Assembly (NCBI GenBank): GCA_965115885.1
Contig: OZ220479.1
Coordinates: 3,038,001-3,102,000 of the forward strand
Reading direction: 5' to 3'
Origin: BD2-11 sp965115885
GTDB taxonomy: Bacteria; Gemmatimonadota; Gemmatimonadetes; Longimicrobiales; Gaopeijiaceae
Length of the DNA: 64,000 nt
Made by a program: the position numbers and the translations under genes. Each line of letters begins with the position of its first letter. Position 1 is the first letter of the stretch. This document shows positions 41,780 to 50,838 of this stretch, piece by piece. The notes under the pieces were generated by a model. It searched no databases, was not told the origin of the DNA, and worked only from the letters and a program-made list of their open reading frames with translations.

Positions 41780-44368
41780 GTGGGTGAACGTTACAGACTA
41801 CCCGTTCTTCCGCTTCGGGACACCGTGGTGTACCCGGGCGTGGCGGTGCCCATCTCGGCGGGCCGACCCGGCACGATCGAGGCGGTTCAGGCCGCCTTGG
41901 AGGGGGACCGCAAGCTGCTTGCGGTGGCCCAGCGGGAGAACGTCGACGAACCGGCCGCCGAGGGACTGTACGAGGTGGGAACGGTGGTGCGCATCATCCA
42001 GACCCACCGGGTGCGCGCGGGCATCCAGCTCCTGGTGCAGGGAGACCGGCGCGCGCGGATCCTCTCCTACGAGAAGCGCGGCAAGGCCATGCTCGCCGCC
42101 ATCGTCCGGGACCTCGACCGGCTCCCGCCCCGAAACGAAGAGGATCCCGCGTTCCAGGCCCTCGACCGCGAACTGCGCGATCGCGCCGCCGGGCTGGGAA
42201 CCCGGCGCGGCGTTCCCGCCGAATCGCTCAACCAGCTCATCCAAGGAGTGGACGAACCGGGCGCGTTCGCGGATCTGGTGGCCTTCTACCTGGAGCTGGA
42301 AACCGAAGAGAAGCAGCTTCTGCTCGAGACCGTGGACGACGAGGAACGCATGCGCCGTGCGCTCGTGGCGGTGGAGCGCGAGCTGGTTCGACTCAGCGCG
42401 CAGGAGGAAATCCAGGCCCGGGTGCAGGAGGAGCTGGGAGAGCGCCAGCGCGAGATGCTCCTTCGCGAACAGATGAAGCAGATCCGGCGGGAGCTGGGCG
42501 ACGAGGACGAGAAGGCCGAGCTCGACGATCTGCGCGAGCGCATCGAGGCGTTGCAGCTGGGCGAGGACGCCCGCGCCGAAGTCGACCGGGAGCTCAAGCG
42601 CCTGGGCCGAACCAACCCGCAGTCGGCCGAGTACCAAGTCATCCGCACCTACCTCGAATGGATCACGGAGCTTCCCTGGGACGCCCGCACCGAGGACAAG
42701 ATCGACCTGGAGGCGGCGGCGGACGTGCTCGCGGAGGACCACTACGGCCTGGAGGACGTCAAGGACCGCATCCTCGAGTTCCTCGCCGTGCGCAAACTGC
42801 AGGCGGAGCGGGCCCCGGACGCCGCGGAAGACGCCGCGGAATCGGAGAGCGGGGACGACCGGGCGGAATCCGAAGCCGAAACCGAGGCCGCCCCGGACGA
42901 TTCGGGGGCGCGGGAACGGCCGGACGACTCCTCGCCGCCCTCGAGCGGCCATGGGCCCATCCTGCTTTTCGTGGGTCCGCCCGGCGTCGGCAAGACCAGC
43001 ATCGCGCGCTCCATCGCGAGGGCGATCGGCCGCAAGTACGTGCGCATCTCGCTGGGCGGCGCGCGCGACGAGGCGGACATCCGGGGACACCGACGGACCT
43101 ACGTGGGCGCCATGCCGGGCCGCATCGTCCAGGGAATGCGCCAGGCGAAGTCGAAGAATCCGGTGTTCCTGCTCGACGAAGTCGACAAGTTGGGCGTCTC
43201 CTTCCAGGGGGATCCCAGCGCGGCGTTGCTCGAGGTGCTCGACCGGGCGCAGAACTGGGCCTTCACCGACCACTACCTGGGCATCCCCTTCGACCTCTCC
43301 GAAGTGTTGTTCGTCGCCACCGCGAACTACTGGGACCGCATCCCGCCCCCGTTGCTCGACCGCATGGAGCGGGTCGAATTCACCGGGTACACCGAGCAGG
43401 AGAAGCTGGAGATCGCCCGGCGCTACCTGCTGCCCCGGCAGCTGGACGAAAACGGGCTGCGCGACGGGGAGATGCGGCTGGGGGACGAGGCGATCCTGAA
43501 CGTGATCGGCGAGTACACGCGCGAGGCCGGGGTCCGGCAACTGGAACGCGAGATCGGCAAGCTGGCGCGCAAGGTCGCGCGCAGGATCGCCGGCGGGGGC
43601 TTCGATCGGGTGGTCGTGGACCGTAAGGTGGTGCGCGAACTGCTGGGTCGACCCCGGGTGCACCCCGAAGCGATGGCCGAGGAGGACCGGGTGGGCGTCG
43701 CCACCGGAATGTTCTACACCCCCACCGGGGGAGACATCATGTTCGTGGAGGCCAGCGTCATGCCGGGCGACGGGAAGTTGGTGCTCACCGGACAGTTGGG
43801 CGACGTGATGAAGGAGTCGGGACGGGCGGCGCTCACCTACGCCCGCAGCCACCACGAGAGCCTGGGGATGTCGATCGAGGACGTGCGCGACAAGGAGGTG
43901 CACATCCACGTGCCCGCGGGCGCGGTGCCCAAGGACGGCCCCTCGGCCGGGATCACGATGGCGACCGCTCTCATCTCGGCGCTGTCGGGACGGCCGGTGC
44001 GGCGCGACGTGGCCATGACCGGGGAGCTGACGTTGACCGGCAGGGTGCTCCCCATCGGCGGTCTCAAGGAGAAGATCCTGGGCGCCGTGCGCGCCGGCAT
44101 CCACGAGATCGTGTTGCCCGCCGACAACCACGCCGACCTGGAGGACCTCTCCGACGAAGTGCGCGCGGACCTGATTCTGCATCCGGTCTCCGGGCTCGAG
44201 GACGTCGCCCGGGTGGCGTTCGCGGACGCGGCGAAGTCCGAGGGAACGGCGGGCGACGCCGCCGATCCGATGGTGCTGCTCGCCCCCGGCGGGCCGTCCT
44301 CCGCGCCCGAGGTCGCGACGCACGGCCCTCTCGGCTTCCCGCCGAGGCGGCCGGGACCGGCGTCGTGA
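41780..44368 (+). CDS. lon: ATP-dependent Lon protease with an acidic insertion
   Basis: 862 residues from a GTG preceded by GAGGA. The N-terminal LON domain starts at once (RLPVLPLRDTVVYPGVAVPI). The AAA+ module has Walker A GPPGVGKT (residues 399-406) and PVFLLDEVDKLG. The protease domain has the catalytic dyad Ser722 (KDGPSAGITMA) and Lys765 (GLKEK). Unusually, some 45 acidic residues (from ERAPDAAEDAAESESGDD on, rich in Glu, Asp and Ser) are inserted between the conserved LAVRKL helix and the P-loop. In typical Lon this linker is only a few residues. The GTGA overlap with ygfZ suggests co-translation. It is cytoplasmic quality control. Confidence 0.95.
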   Translation: MGERYRLPVLPLRDTVVYPGVAVPISAGRPGTIEAVQAALEGDRKLLAVAQRENVDEPAAEGLYEVGTVVRIIQTHRVRAGIQLLVQGDRRARILSYEKRGKAMLAAIVRDLDRLPPRNEEDPAFQALDRELRDRAAGLGTRRGVPAESLNQLIQGVDEPGAFADLVAFYLELETEEKQLLLETVDDEERMRRALVAVERELVRLSAQEEIQARVQEELGERQREMLLREQMKQIRRELGDEDEKAELDDLRERIEALQLGEDARAEVDRELKRLGRTNPQSAEYQVIRTYLEWITELPWDARTEDKIDLEAAADVLAEDHYGLEDVKDRILEFLAVRKLQAERAPDAAEDAAESESGDDRAESEAETEAAPDDSGARERPDDSSPPSSGHGPILLFVGPPGVGKTSIARSIARAIGRKYVRISLGGARDEADIRGHRRTYVGAMPGRIVQGMRQAKSKNPVFLLDEVDKLGVSFQGDPSAALLEVLDRAQNWAFTDHYLGIPFDLSEVLFVATANYWDRIPPPLLDRMERVEFTGYTEQEKLEIARRYLLPRQLDENGLRDGEMRLGDEAILNVIGEYTREAGVRQLEREIGKLARKVARRIAGGGFDRVVVDRKVVRELLGRPRVHPEAMAEEDRVGVATGMFYTPTGGDIMFVEASVMPGDGKLVLTGQLGDVMKESGRAALTYARSHHESLGMSIEDVRDKEVHIHVPAGAVPKDGPSAGITMATALISALSGRPVRRDVAMTGELTLTGRVLPIGGLKEKILGAVRAGIHEIVLPADNHADLEDLSDEVRADLILHPVSGLEDVARVAFADAAKSEGTAGDAADPMVLLAPGGPSSAPEVATHGPLGFPPRRPGPAS

Positions 44369-45441
44369 CGGTACGGCTCCGCGGCCGACTCGCCTCGGAG
44401 TACCGTGCCGCGACCGCTTCGGCGGTCGTGTTCGACCGTTCGCACCTCGGCCGACTGGCGGTCTCGGGCCGCGCGCCGGTGCGCATGCTCGACGGGGTGA
44501 TCGCCAACAGCGTCCCGCCGCCGCCGCGACCGAACTCCTCCGGCCGACTCGCGGGGCGCACCGCCTACAGCGCCGTGCTCACCCCCAAGGGGCGCATGGT
44601 CACCGACTTGGTCGTCGCCTGGCGGGGCCCGCGCGAGGATCGCGACGGCCTCTGGCTGCACCTGCCGGGCGCCGGCCACGCACCCCTCCTCGACCATCTG
44701 CGCAGATACCTGCCGCCCCGGTTCGCCTCGGTGGAGGACGTCACCGAAGCCACCGGCACCCTCACCGTCGCGGGCCCGAAGGGGGCCGAACTGCTGGGGG
44801 CGGCCCTGGGGATCCCACCCGAGGAGCTCGCCGACCTGGACGAGGACGGCTGCCTGCTCGACGGCACGGCCCCGGACGGCCTCCTGTTGGCGCGCGTTCC
44901 GGACGTGCGGCCGCCGAGCTTGGACGTCGTCGGCGAGCGGACGACGCTCGAGCGGCTGGGCGCCGAGCTGGCGCGGACGGGCGCGCCGCCGGCCGGCATG
45001 GACGTGTTCGAGGCGTTGCGCATCGAGGCGGGTCGGCCCGCGTTCGGCGCGGACATGAACGACCGCACCTTCCCCGCCGAAGCGGGCATCGACGTCCGCG
45101 CCATCGATCACCGCAAGGGTTGCTACACGGGGCAGGAAGTGGTCGTGCGCATTCGGGACCGCGGCCACGTCAACCGGCACTTGCGCGGTCTCCTGCTCGG
45201 GGAGACCGAACCCCCGCCGCCGGGGACGCCCCTCTTCTCGGACGCGCGGACGAAACCGGTCGGCCACGCCTCCAGCGCGGCCGCGTCGCCCTTCTTCGGG
45301 CAAACCGCCGCGCTGGGGTTCGTGCGCCGGGAGGTCGTCCCGCCCGCCACGCTTCGCTTGGAACGGCGGGACGGACCGCCGGTGGCGGTGCGCGCGCTCG
45401 GCGAAGAGGGTTGGGCGCTGGAGCCGGGCGACCTGGACTGA
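44365..45441 (+). CDS. ygfZ: YgfZ/GcvT-like folate-binding Fe-S maturation protein
   Basis: 358 residues; the GTG overlaps the lon stop by four bases. The YgfZ signature KGCYTGQEVV lies near residue 251, preceded by DMNDRTFPAEAGID. The N-terminal domain (RTAYSAVLTPKGRMVTDLVV) matches the GcvT-like fold. Family members bind tetrahydrofolate and help maintain some Fe-S enzymes such as MiaB. The aminomethyltransferase residues of true GcvT are not evident. The coupling to lon points to a protein-maintenance unit. Confidence 0.9.
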   Translation: MTVRLRGRLASEYRAATASAVVFDRSHLGRLAVSGRAPVRMLDGVIANSVPPPPRPNSSGRLAGRTAYSAVLTPKGRMVTDLVVAWRGPREDRDGLWLHLPGAGHAPLLDHLRRYLPPRFASVEDVTEATGTLTVAGPKGAELLGAALGIPPEELADLDEDGCLLDGTAPDGLLLARVPDVRPPSLDVVGERTTLERLGAELARTGAPPAGMDVFEALRIEAGRPAFGADMNDRTFPAEAGIDVRAIDHRKGCYTGQEVVVRIRDRGHVNRHLRGLLLGETEPPPPGTPLFSDARTKPVGHASSAAASPFFGQTAALGFVRREVVPPATLRLERRDGPPVAVRALGEEGWALEPGDLD

Positions 45442-45488
45442 CCCGGCGCGCGCCGGACCCCGCCCCCCCTTCTCCCTCCCGCGGCCGG

Positions 45489-46535
45489 TCAGCGGTTCCG
45501 CGAGGCCTTGAAGTGGTCCACGATCGGTCCTCCGTGGAAACGTCCGTTCTCGATGAAGATCTTGTTGGCGTCGTGGCCGGCGGCGAGCACCCCCGCGATG
45601 TAGACGCCGGGAACGTCGGTCTCCATAGTGGCGCGGTCGTGGCCGGGGATGCCGGTCTCCCGATCGATGCCGACCCCCAGCCGCTCCAGCAGGAGCGGCG
45701 AGGCCCGCCAGCCGGTCATGGCGAAAACCCAGTCGTTGGCGATCTCCTCCCGCTCCCCCGTGTCCCGGTGCTCGAGCACCGCGCTGCGCGGGCGGATCTC
45801 CGCGACCCGCGTTCTCCAGCGGGTGGCGATCTCCCCGGACTCGATCCGGTTGGCGATGTCCGGGACCACCCACGGCTTCACGCCCCGGTCGATGCGGTCG
45901 AAGACGTGGACCAAGGTGACCCGGGCGTGCGCCCGGAAGAGCTCCAGCGCCGCCTCCACCGCGGAGTTGCGCCCTCCCACCACGAGGACGTCCTGGTCGA
46001 AGTAGGGATCCGGCTCGGTGTAGTAGTGGTGCACCTTGGACAGATCCTCTCCGGGAACCCCGAGGTAGTTGGGCTCGTGGAAGCTGCCCGTGGCCACCAC
46101 CACCGCGCGCGCCCGGCAGCCGCCGGGGACGCCGTCCCGCGCGCGCGTGCGCACCGCGAAGTCGCCGCTGCGGCCCTCGATCGCCACCACCTCCTCGTGC
46201 TGGCGGACATCCAGCTCGAAGTGCCGCACGACGCGCCGGTAGTAGACCAGGGCGTCGCGGCGCGACGGCTTGCCGGACGCCAGCACGAAGGGCACTCCCG
46301 CGATCTCCAGCTTCTCCGCCGTGGAGAAGAAGGTCATGTAGGGCGGGTAGCGGACGATGGATTCGGTGACGAAGCCGCGGTCGAAGACGGTGGCCGACAG
46401 CCCGCCCGCCCGCGCCGCGCACGCGGCCGCCAAGCCGCAGGGACCCGCGCCCACGATCGCCAGATCGACGATCTCGCCTTCGCCCAGCCCGCCGGCGCCG
46501 GGGCGCGCTTCGTTCTCGGGCATCTTCTCCCGCAT
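45489..46535 (-). CDS. ypdA: YpdA-family FAD/NAD(P) disulphide reductase (bacillithiol-type)
   Basis: 348 residues from the ATG at 46535; the ATG at 46523, with GGGAGAAG in front, is nearly as good. FAD motif DLAIVGAGPCGLAAACAARA, second nucleotide motif DVLVVGGRNSAVEAALELF, and C-terminal PGVYIAGVLAAGHDANKIFI. The CxxC of thioredoxin reductases is missing, but the Cys in GPCGLAA is the conserved one of YpdA, the bacillithiol-disulphide reductase. The motif TFFSTAEKLEIAGVPF is also typical. It suggests that the organism uses bacillithiol or N-methyl-bacillithiol; the synthesis genes bshABC are not in the window. Confidence 0.85.
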   Translation of the reverse strand: MREKMPENEARPGAGGLGEGEIVDLAIVGAGPCGLAAACAARAGGLSATVFDRGFVTESIVRYPPYMTFFSTAEKLEIAGVPFVLASGKPSRRDALVYYRRVVRHFELDVRQHEEVVAIEGRSGDFAVRTRARDGVPGGCRARAVVVATGSFHEPNYLGVPGEDLSKVHHYYTEPDPYFDQDVLVVGGRNSAVEAALELFRAHARVTLVHVFDRIDRGVKPWVVPDIANRIESGEIATRWRTRVAEIRPRSAVLEHRDTGEREEIANDWVFAMTGWRASPLLLERLGVGIDRETGIPGHDRATMETDVPGVYIAGVLAAGHDANKIFIENGRFHGGPIVDHFKASRNR

Positions 46536-46568
46536 CGTCGGTTTTTCGGTCACGGCACGAGAAACATC

Positions 46569-46636
46569 TACGCTCCGGGCGGATAACTCCAGAGGCGGAC
46601 GCCCCGGTCCGGGAACGCCGACCCGGCTGGAGCGTA
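46569..46636. promoter_or_regulatory. inverted repeat in the divergent ypdA / luxE-side intergenic region
   Basis: TACGCTCC at 46569-46576 is inverted exactly as GGAGCGTA at 46629-46636. It lies between two divergent units and could be an operator dyad. Just to its right is an A+T-rich patch at 46641-46656 that may help promoter opening. Confidence 0.3.
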
Positions 46637-46681
46637 CCGTTGGGAAATTTTTTTCCACGTGTCCTCGAGGGAGCCGACGGG

Positions 46682-46954
46682 ATGCCACAGGCCGAAACGG
46701 AGGCGCGCAGGGCCGCGAACCGGTTGCGGCGGGCGCTGGAGAAAGCGTACCGCGAAATCGACGCGCTCGAGGGAGCGCTCGCCCGGGCCGAGGGCGAGGA
46801 CTTCCCCGTCCGGGCCTACGACGAAGCGCGCGCCGAGATCGGCCGACTGGTCGAATTCGTGGATCGGGAGTCGCGCCGACTCCAGCACAAAATTCTGGTT
46901 GCGGGCGGGCTCGAACCCGGGCGCGTGCGGCGCCTCTCGGCGCGGGATGGATGA
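46682..46954 (+). CDS. small coiled-coil protein
   Basis: 90 residues from the ATG at 46682, with GAGGGA upstream; an earlier start at 46640 is possible. The sequence is charged and heptad-like (RRAANRLRRALEKAYREIDA, then LVEFVDRESRRLQHKILVAG), so an amphipathic helical hairpin is expected. No family recognised. The ATGA overlap with the LuxE-like gene ties it to the fatty-acid reductase pair; it might be an adaptor or small acidic partner, but that is speculation. Confidence 0.6.
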   Translation: MPQAETEARRAANRLRRALEKAYREIDALEGALARAEGEDFPVRAYDEARAEIGRLVEFVDRESRRLQHKILVAGGLEPGRVRRLSARDG

Positions 46955-48051
46955 GCGGTTCCCGGATCCGCGACGACCTGATCTCGGCGATGGAAGCGGG
47001 GGTCGGCGTCCGAATTCCCGACGCGGACTTCGACGACCTCGCCCGCAGGGTCTTCGAACGCCAGTGCGCACGCGCTCCGGCCCTCGCCCGCTTCGCGGAG
47101 GCGCGCGGGGCGCGGGCGGGCTCGTGGTCCTCGTGGCGCGAACTCCCCCCGGTGCCCGCGCGGGCGTTCCGCGAGCCGGGCCTGATCTCGAGCGGCCGCG
47201 CCGAGGCGGTCTTCCGCACCAGCGGAACCACGGGCGCCGGGGCCAAGCGCGGCACGCACCGGGTCCCGGACTTGGCGCTCTACCACGCCTCGCTGCTCCC
47301 CAACTTCGAAGCGCATCTGCTTTCCGACGGCGCCCGCCTGCCCATGATCTCGCTCGTCCCGTCCCCCCGCGAGGTCCCCGACTCCTCGCTCAGCCACATG
47401 ATCGGAGTCGTGGAAGACGAGTTCGCGCGCGGGACGGGCTACTTCGTGGACCCGGACGGACGGCTGGACGAGCGCGGGCTGCGCGGCGCACTGCGCGAGG
47501 CGGAGAGCTCCGGGGATCCGGTCCTGGTGGTGGGAACCGCCTTCGCCTTCGTGCACCTGCTGGACGCCCTGGACGGGACCCGCTTCCGACTCGCGGACGG
47601 CTCGCGGGTCATGGAGACGGGCGGGTTCAAGGGACGCGCCCGCGCCGTCCCCCGCGAGGAGCTCTACGGGCGCATCCGCCGCGGGCTCGGGATACCGTCC
47701 GCCCGGATCGTGAACGAATACGGGATGACGGAGCTGCTCTCGCAGTTCTACGAGCCCGTCCTCGCCGGCGGCGCGCGCCTGCACCGCCCGCCTCCCTGGG
47801 TGCGCACGCGCGTGCTCGATCCGGAGACGCTGGAGCCGCTCCCCCCCGGGCGTCCGGGGCTGCTCTGTCACTTCGACCTCGCCAACCTGGGATCGGCGTG
47901 TTGCGTGCTCACCGAAGACATCGGGATCGAACCGGCGGAGGCGGAAGGCGACGGCTTTCGCGTGCTGGGCCGGAGCCCCGGCGCGGAGCCGCGCGGGTGC
48001 TCGCTGGCGATGGACGACCTCATGGGCGCCGCCGCCGACACGCGGCGGTGA
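46951..48051 (+). CDS. luxE: LuxE-like acyl-protein synthetase
   Basis: 366 residues; ATGA overlap with the preceding coiled-coil gene. The adenylation motif is FRTSGTTGAGAKRGTH (residues 90-105). ETGGFKGRARAVPREELY and VNEYGMTELLSQFY are typical LuxE signatures; the latter contains the acyl-transfer site region. In bioluminescence LuxE activates fatty acids with ATP and hands them to LuxC. No luxAB or luxD is present, so the product aldehyde must serve another purpose, for example alcohol or wax formation, or lipid turnover. GTGA overlap with luxC. Confidence 0.85.
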   Translation: MSGSRIRDDLISAMEAGVGVRIPDADFDDLARRVFERQCARAPALARFAEARGARAGSWSSWRELPPVPARAFREPGLISSGRAEAVFRTSGTTGAGAKRGTHRVPDLALYHASLLPNFEAHLLSDGARLPMISLVPSPREVPDSSLSHMIGVVEDEFARGTGYFVDPDGRLDERGLRGALREAESSGDPVLVVGTAFAFVHLLDALDGTRFRLADGSRVMETGGFKGRARAVPREELYGRIRRGLGIPSARIVNEYGMTELLSQFYEPVLAGGARLHRPPPWVRTRVLDPETLEPLPPGRPGLLCHFDLANLGSACCVLTEDIGIEPAEAEGDGFRVLGRSPGAEPRGCSLAMDDLMGAAADTRR

Positions 48052-49460
48052 GAATCTTCCCGGCCTGGTGGCTGCCGCCCGGATGGGCGGCGTCCCCGGC
48101 GGCCGCGCGCGCCGCCTTCTCCACCGCGCCCGCGAGCGACGGCCTGCGGCTCCGCTTCCCCACCCCCGCCCCCGCCTTCGCGCACCGCCTGTGCGACCAC
48201 CTGATCGCGGCGGGAGAACGCCTGCACGCTCGCCGCACGGCCGCGCTGATCGAGTCCATGGACCGCGCCGGAGCGCGCTTTCTGGATCCCGGCGACCCGA
48301 TTCGGGCCGAGGCGCTCGACCTGTTGCCGACCGCCGCGGGACTGTCCTCCGCCATGGCCCGGGAAGTCGTGGACGGGATGGCGCGCGACTGGACCGGGGA
48401 CCGGCTCGAGCGGATGGTTCGGGCGCAGTTCTCCGATCCGGGAGTGCTCGACGGCTTCCGGCCGGGGCCGGGCGGGTCGCGGGTGCGGGCGTTCGGGCGC
48501 CGCCTGGCGGTGCTGCTGGGCGCGGGCAACGTGGCCGGGGCGTCGGTGGGCGGAATGGCGCGCGCGCTCCTCGCGCGCACGCCGGCGTTGCTCAAGCCCG
48601 GCCGCCACGACGCGGTGCTGCCCGTGCTCTGGGCCCGCGCCCTGGCCGACCGCGACCCGCGGCTGGCGGACGCCCTGGCCGTGCTCTACTGGCCGGGCGG
48701 CGACGCGGTGGAAGCGGACGTGCTCGCGCGCGCGGAGCTCGCGGTGGTGTACGGCGGCGCCGACACCGTGGAGGCCGTGCGCGCCCGCCTCCCCGCGACC
48801 ACTCCCCTGGTCGCGTACGCCCATCGGGTGGGAATCGGCCTGGTGGGCCGCTCGGCGCTGGTCGGCGGGCGCGCGGAGCGGACCGCCGGGGACGCCGCCG
48901 CCGCCGTGGCCGCCTTCGACCAGCGGGGGTGCGTCTCCCCGCACATCTTCTGGGTGGAGGAAGGGGGGCGGCTCGCCCCCGTCGAATGGGCCGCCCGCCT
49001 GGCGGACGCCATGGCCGCGGTCGAGCGGGATCTGCCCGCCGGCCCCGTCTCCCCGGAGGCGGCGTCGCGTCTGCAGCAGCTCCGCGGGACCTGGGAACTT
49101 AAGCGAGCGGCCGGGGGGGAGGAGCGGGTCTTCCGCCCGGCGGACGCGGCCTGGACGGTGATCTACGACCCCGACCCGTCCTTCTCGCCTTCCTGCCTGG
49201 GACGCTTCGTCTGGGTGAAGCCCGTATCCGACCTTGATCGGGTCGCCGACCTGCTGACGGAGGTGCGTCCGTTCCTGCAGAGCGCCGGCGTGTGCGGGGC
49301 CGCCTCGCGCACCGAGGCTCTGGTCGAACGGTTGGGCAGGGCGGGCGTCAGCCGGGTGAGCCCGCTCCGGCGCATGGCCTGGCCTCCCGCCTGGTGGCAC
49401 CACGACGGCGGCGATCCTCTGCGAGCGCTCGTTCGCTGGGTCGACTGGGAAGCGGAATAG
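48048..49460 (+). CDS. luxC: LuxC-like acyl-CoA/acyl-protein reductase
   Basis: 470 residues; the GTG overlaps the luxE stop. Aldehyde-dehydrogenase-like architecture: NADPH-binding region RLAVLLGAGNVAGASVGGMA, ALLKPGRHDAVLPVLWA, and the catalytic Cys in FDQRGCVSPHIFWVEEGG. The N-terminus (RIFPAWWLPPGW) lacks a signal peptide. LuxC reduces the acyl group delivered by LuxE to a fatty aldehyde. Co-translation with luxE supports a two-enzyme fatty-acid reductase without luciferase. Confidence 0.85.
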   Translation: MRIFPAWWLPPGWAASPAAARAAFSTAPASDGLRLRFPTPAPAFAHRLCDHLIAAGERLHARRTAALIESMDRAGARFLDPGDPIRAEALDLLPTAAGLSSAMAREVVDGMARDWTGDRLERMVRAQFSDPGVLDGFRPGPGGSRVRAFGRRLAVLLGAGNVAGASVGGMARALLARTPALLKPGRHDAVLPVLWARALADRDPRLADALAVLYWPGGDAVEADVLARAELAVVYGGADTVEAVRARLPATTPLVAYAHRVGIGLVGRSALVGGRAERTAGDAAAAVAAFDQRGCVSPHIFWVEEGGRLAPVEWAARLADAMAAVERDLPAGPVSPEAASRLQQLRGTWELKRAAGGEERVFRPADAAWTVIYDPDPSFSPSCLGRFVWVKPVSDLDRVADLLTEVRPFLQSAGVCGAASRTEALVERLGRAGVSRVSPLRRMAWPPAWWHHDGGDPLRALVRWVDWEAE

Positions 49461-49478
49461 AGCCGCGCGTCCGTCCGG

Positions 49479-49670
49479 CTATTCGTCCTCCGGCTGTTCC
49501 TCGGAACGCCAGACGACCAGTTGGCGCGCGCCGTTGGAAGCCTCTACCCTGACCCTCAGCATGTCCCCCTTGGCGATGCCGAGTTGGTCGCGCATCTCCT
49601 GGGGGATGGTGATCCTGCCCCCGACCCCCACGACGACGTCGCGGGAGTACAACGAGCGGTAGATGGCCAT
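49479..49670 (-). CDS. AbrB/SpoVT-type DNA-binding protein
   Basis: 63 residues from the ATG at 49670, preceded by AGGGAA. The swapped-hairpin motif VVVGVGGRITIPQEMRDQLG and GIAKGDMLRVRVE are classical AbrB/MazE sequence. Such proteins are transition-state regulators or antitoxins. No toxin gene adjoins it: the luxC stop lies 18 bases away and the ABC exporter is divergent 238 bases off. It may regulate one of these units. The longer open frame to 50006 is shadow. Confidence 0.85.
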   Translation of the reverse strand: MAIYRSLYSRDVVVGVGGRITIPQEMRDQLGIAKGDMLRVRVEASNGARQLVVWRSEEQPEDE

Positions 49671-49908
49671 GGCGTTCCCTGTGGCTGGAGTCGAACCAAA
49701 ACCGGAAGCGGTTTCCCTCGTACGGCTTGGCGGAGCGCGCCCGACGGCGTCCAGGGCCGGGTAAGGTGCCGCAGGCCCGCCCACCAACATAGCGAGGAGC
49801 GCAAGAGTGCGCTTGGCGCGGGATTTCGGCGCTTGGACGGCCGCGCGGCCGTCGCGCTCCGCGCCCGCGAAAGCGCGCCGGGCCTCCTCCCTGGAGAAGA
49901 GCACCGCC

Positions 49909-50838
49909 ATGACCCGACCCGCTCCCGCCGTCCGGGTGAGGAGCGCGACCAAGCGGTTCGGCCGCCACACCGCGGTCTCGTCCCTCGACCTGGACGTCGC
50001 GCGCAACTCCGTCTACGGCCTGCTGGGCCCCAACGGCTCGGGCAAGACCACCACCATCCGCATGATCATGGGCATCCTGCACCCGGACGAGGGCAGCGTC
50101 GAGCTCGTGGGCCGCTTCCCCGACAATCGCGCCCGGCAGCGGGTGGGATACCTGCCCGAGGAACGGGGCGTGTACCCCAAGATGAAGGTCGTGGACCTGC
50201 TCGTGTTCCTGGCGGCCATCCGCGGGGTGGCGCGCGCCGTCGCCCGTGCGCGGGCCCATGCCTGGCTCGAGCGCCTCGGGCTGGGGAAGTGGGCCGGCAA
50301 GAAGATCGAGACCCTCTCCAAGGGAATGACCCAGAAGATCCAGTTCATCGGCACGGTCATCCACGAACCCGAGCTCCTCGTTCTGGACGAGCCCTTCAGC
50401 GGGCTCGATCCCATCAACCAGGACCTGCTCGAACGCGTGGTGCGGGAATTCCACGAACGCGGCGGCACCGTCCTCTTCTCGACCCACCTCATGGACCACG
50501 CGGAACGTCTGTGCGACCGCGTCTGTCTCATCTCGGGATCCCGCAAGGTCCTGGACGGCGAGGTGCGCGAACTGAAGCGGCGGGAACGCGAGGGGGTGGT
50601 CGCGGTGCGCTTCGAGGGCGACGACAGCTGGATCCGCGGACCGGAGGTCCGGAGCGTCGAGGAGGCCCCGGAGTGCCGGATGCTCGTGCTGCGTCGGGGG
50701 GCGGACCCCCAGGACCTGCTGCGCCGGGGCGTGGCGTGCGGAGCCCGGATCAACCGCTTCGAGCTGGTGGAGCCCCGCTTGCACGAGATCTTCGTTCGCC
50801 ACGCCGCGGGACGAGGAGGGACCGATGACGCGGCCTGA
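49909..50838 (+). CDS. ABC transporter ATP-binding protein, NatA-like
   Basis: 309 residues from the ATG at 49909, with GGAG upstream. Walker A GPNGSGKTTT near residue 46, a signature-like TLSKGMTQKIQFIGTVIHEP, and Walker B LLVLDEPFSGLDPIN. The LSKGMTQK form of the signature is typical of the NatA group. The C-terminal extension of about 85 residues (VVAVRFEGDDSWIRG) also fits NatA. It overlaps the permease gene by 14 bases. It is probably an exporter of Na+, drugs or lipids. Confidence 0.9.
   Translation: MTRPAPAVRVRSATKRFGRHTAVSSLDLDVARNSVYGLLGPNGSGKTTTIRMIMGILHPDEGSVELVGRFPDNRARQRVGYLPEERGVYPKMKVVDLLVFLAAIRGVARAVARARAHAWLERLGLGKWAGKKIETLSKGMTQKIQFIGTVIHEPELLVLDEPFSGLDPINQDLLERVVREFHERGGTVLFSTHLMDHAERLCDRVCLISGSRKVLDGEVRELKRREREGVVAVRFEGDDSWIRGPEVRSVEEAPECRMLVLRRGADPQDLLRRGVACGARINRFELVEPRLHEIFVRHAAGRGGTDDAA

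Noticed and set aside
41798..44323. 841-codon minus-strand frame opposite lon
   Set aside because: Antisense shadow of a clearly recognised Lon protease.
46951..49460. Bioluminescence operon
   Set aside because: luxA, luxB and luxD are missing; only the reductase and synthetase parts are present.
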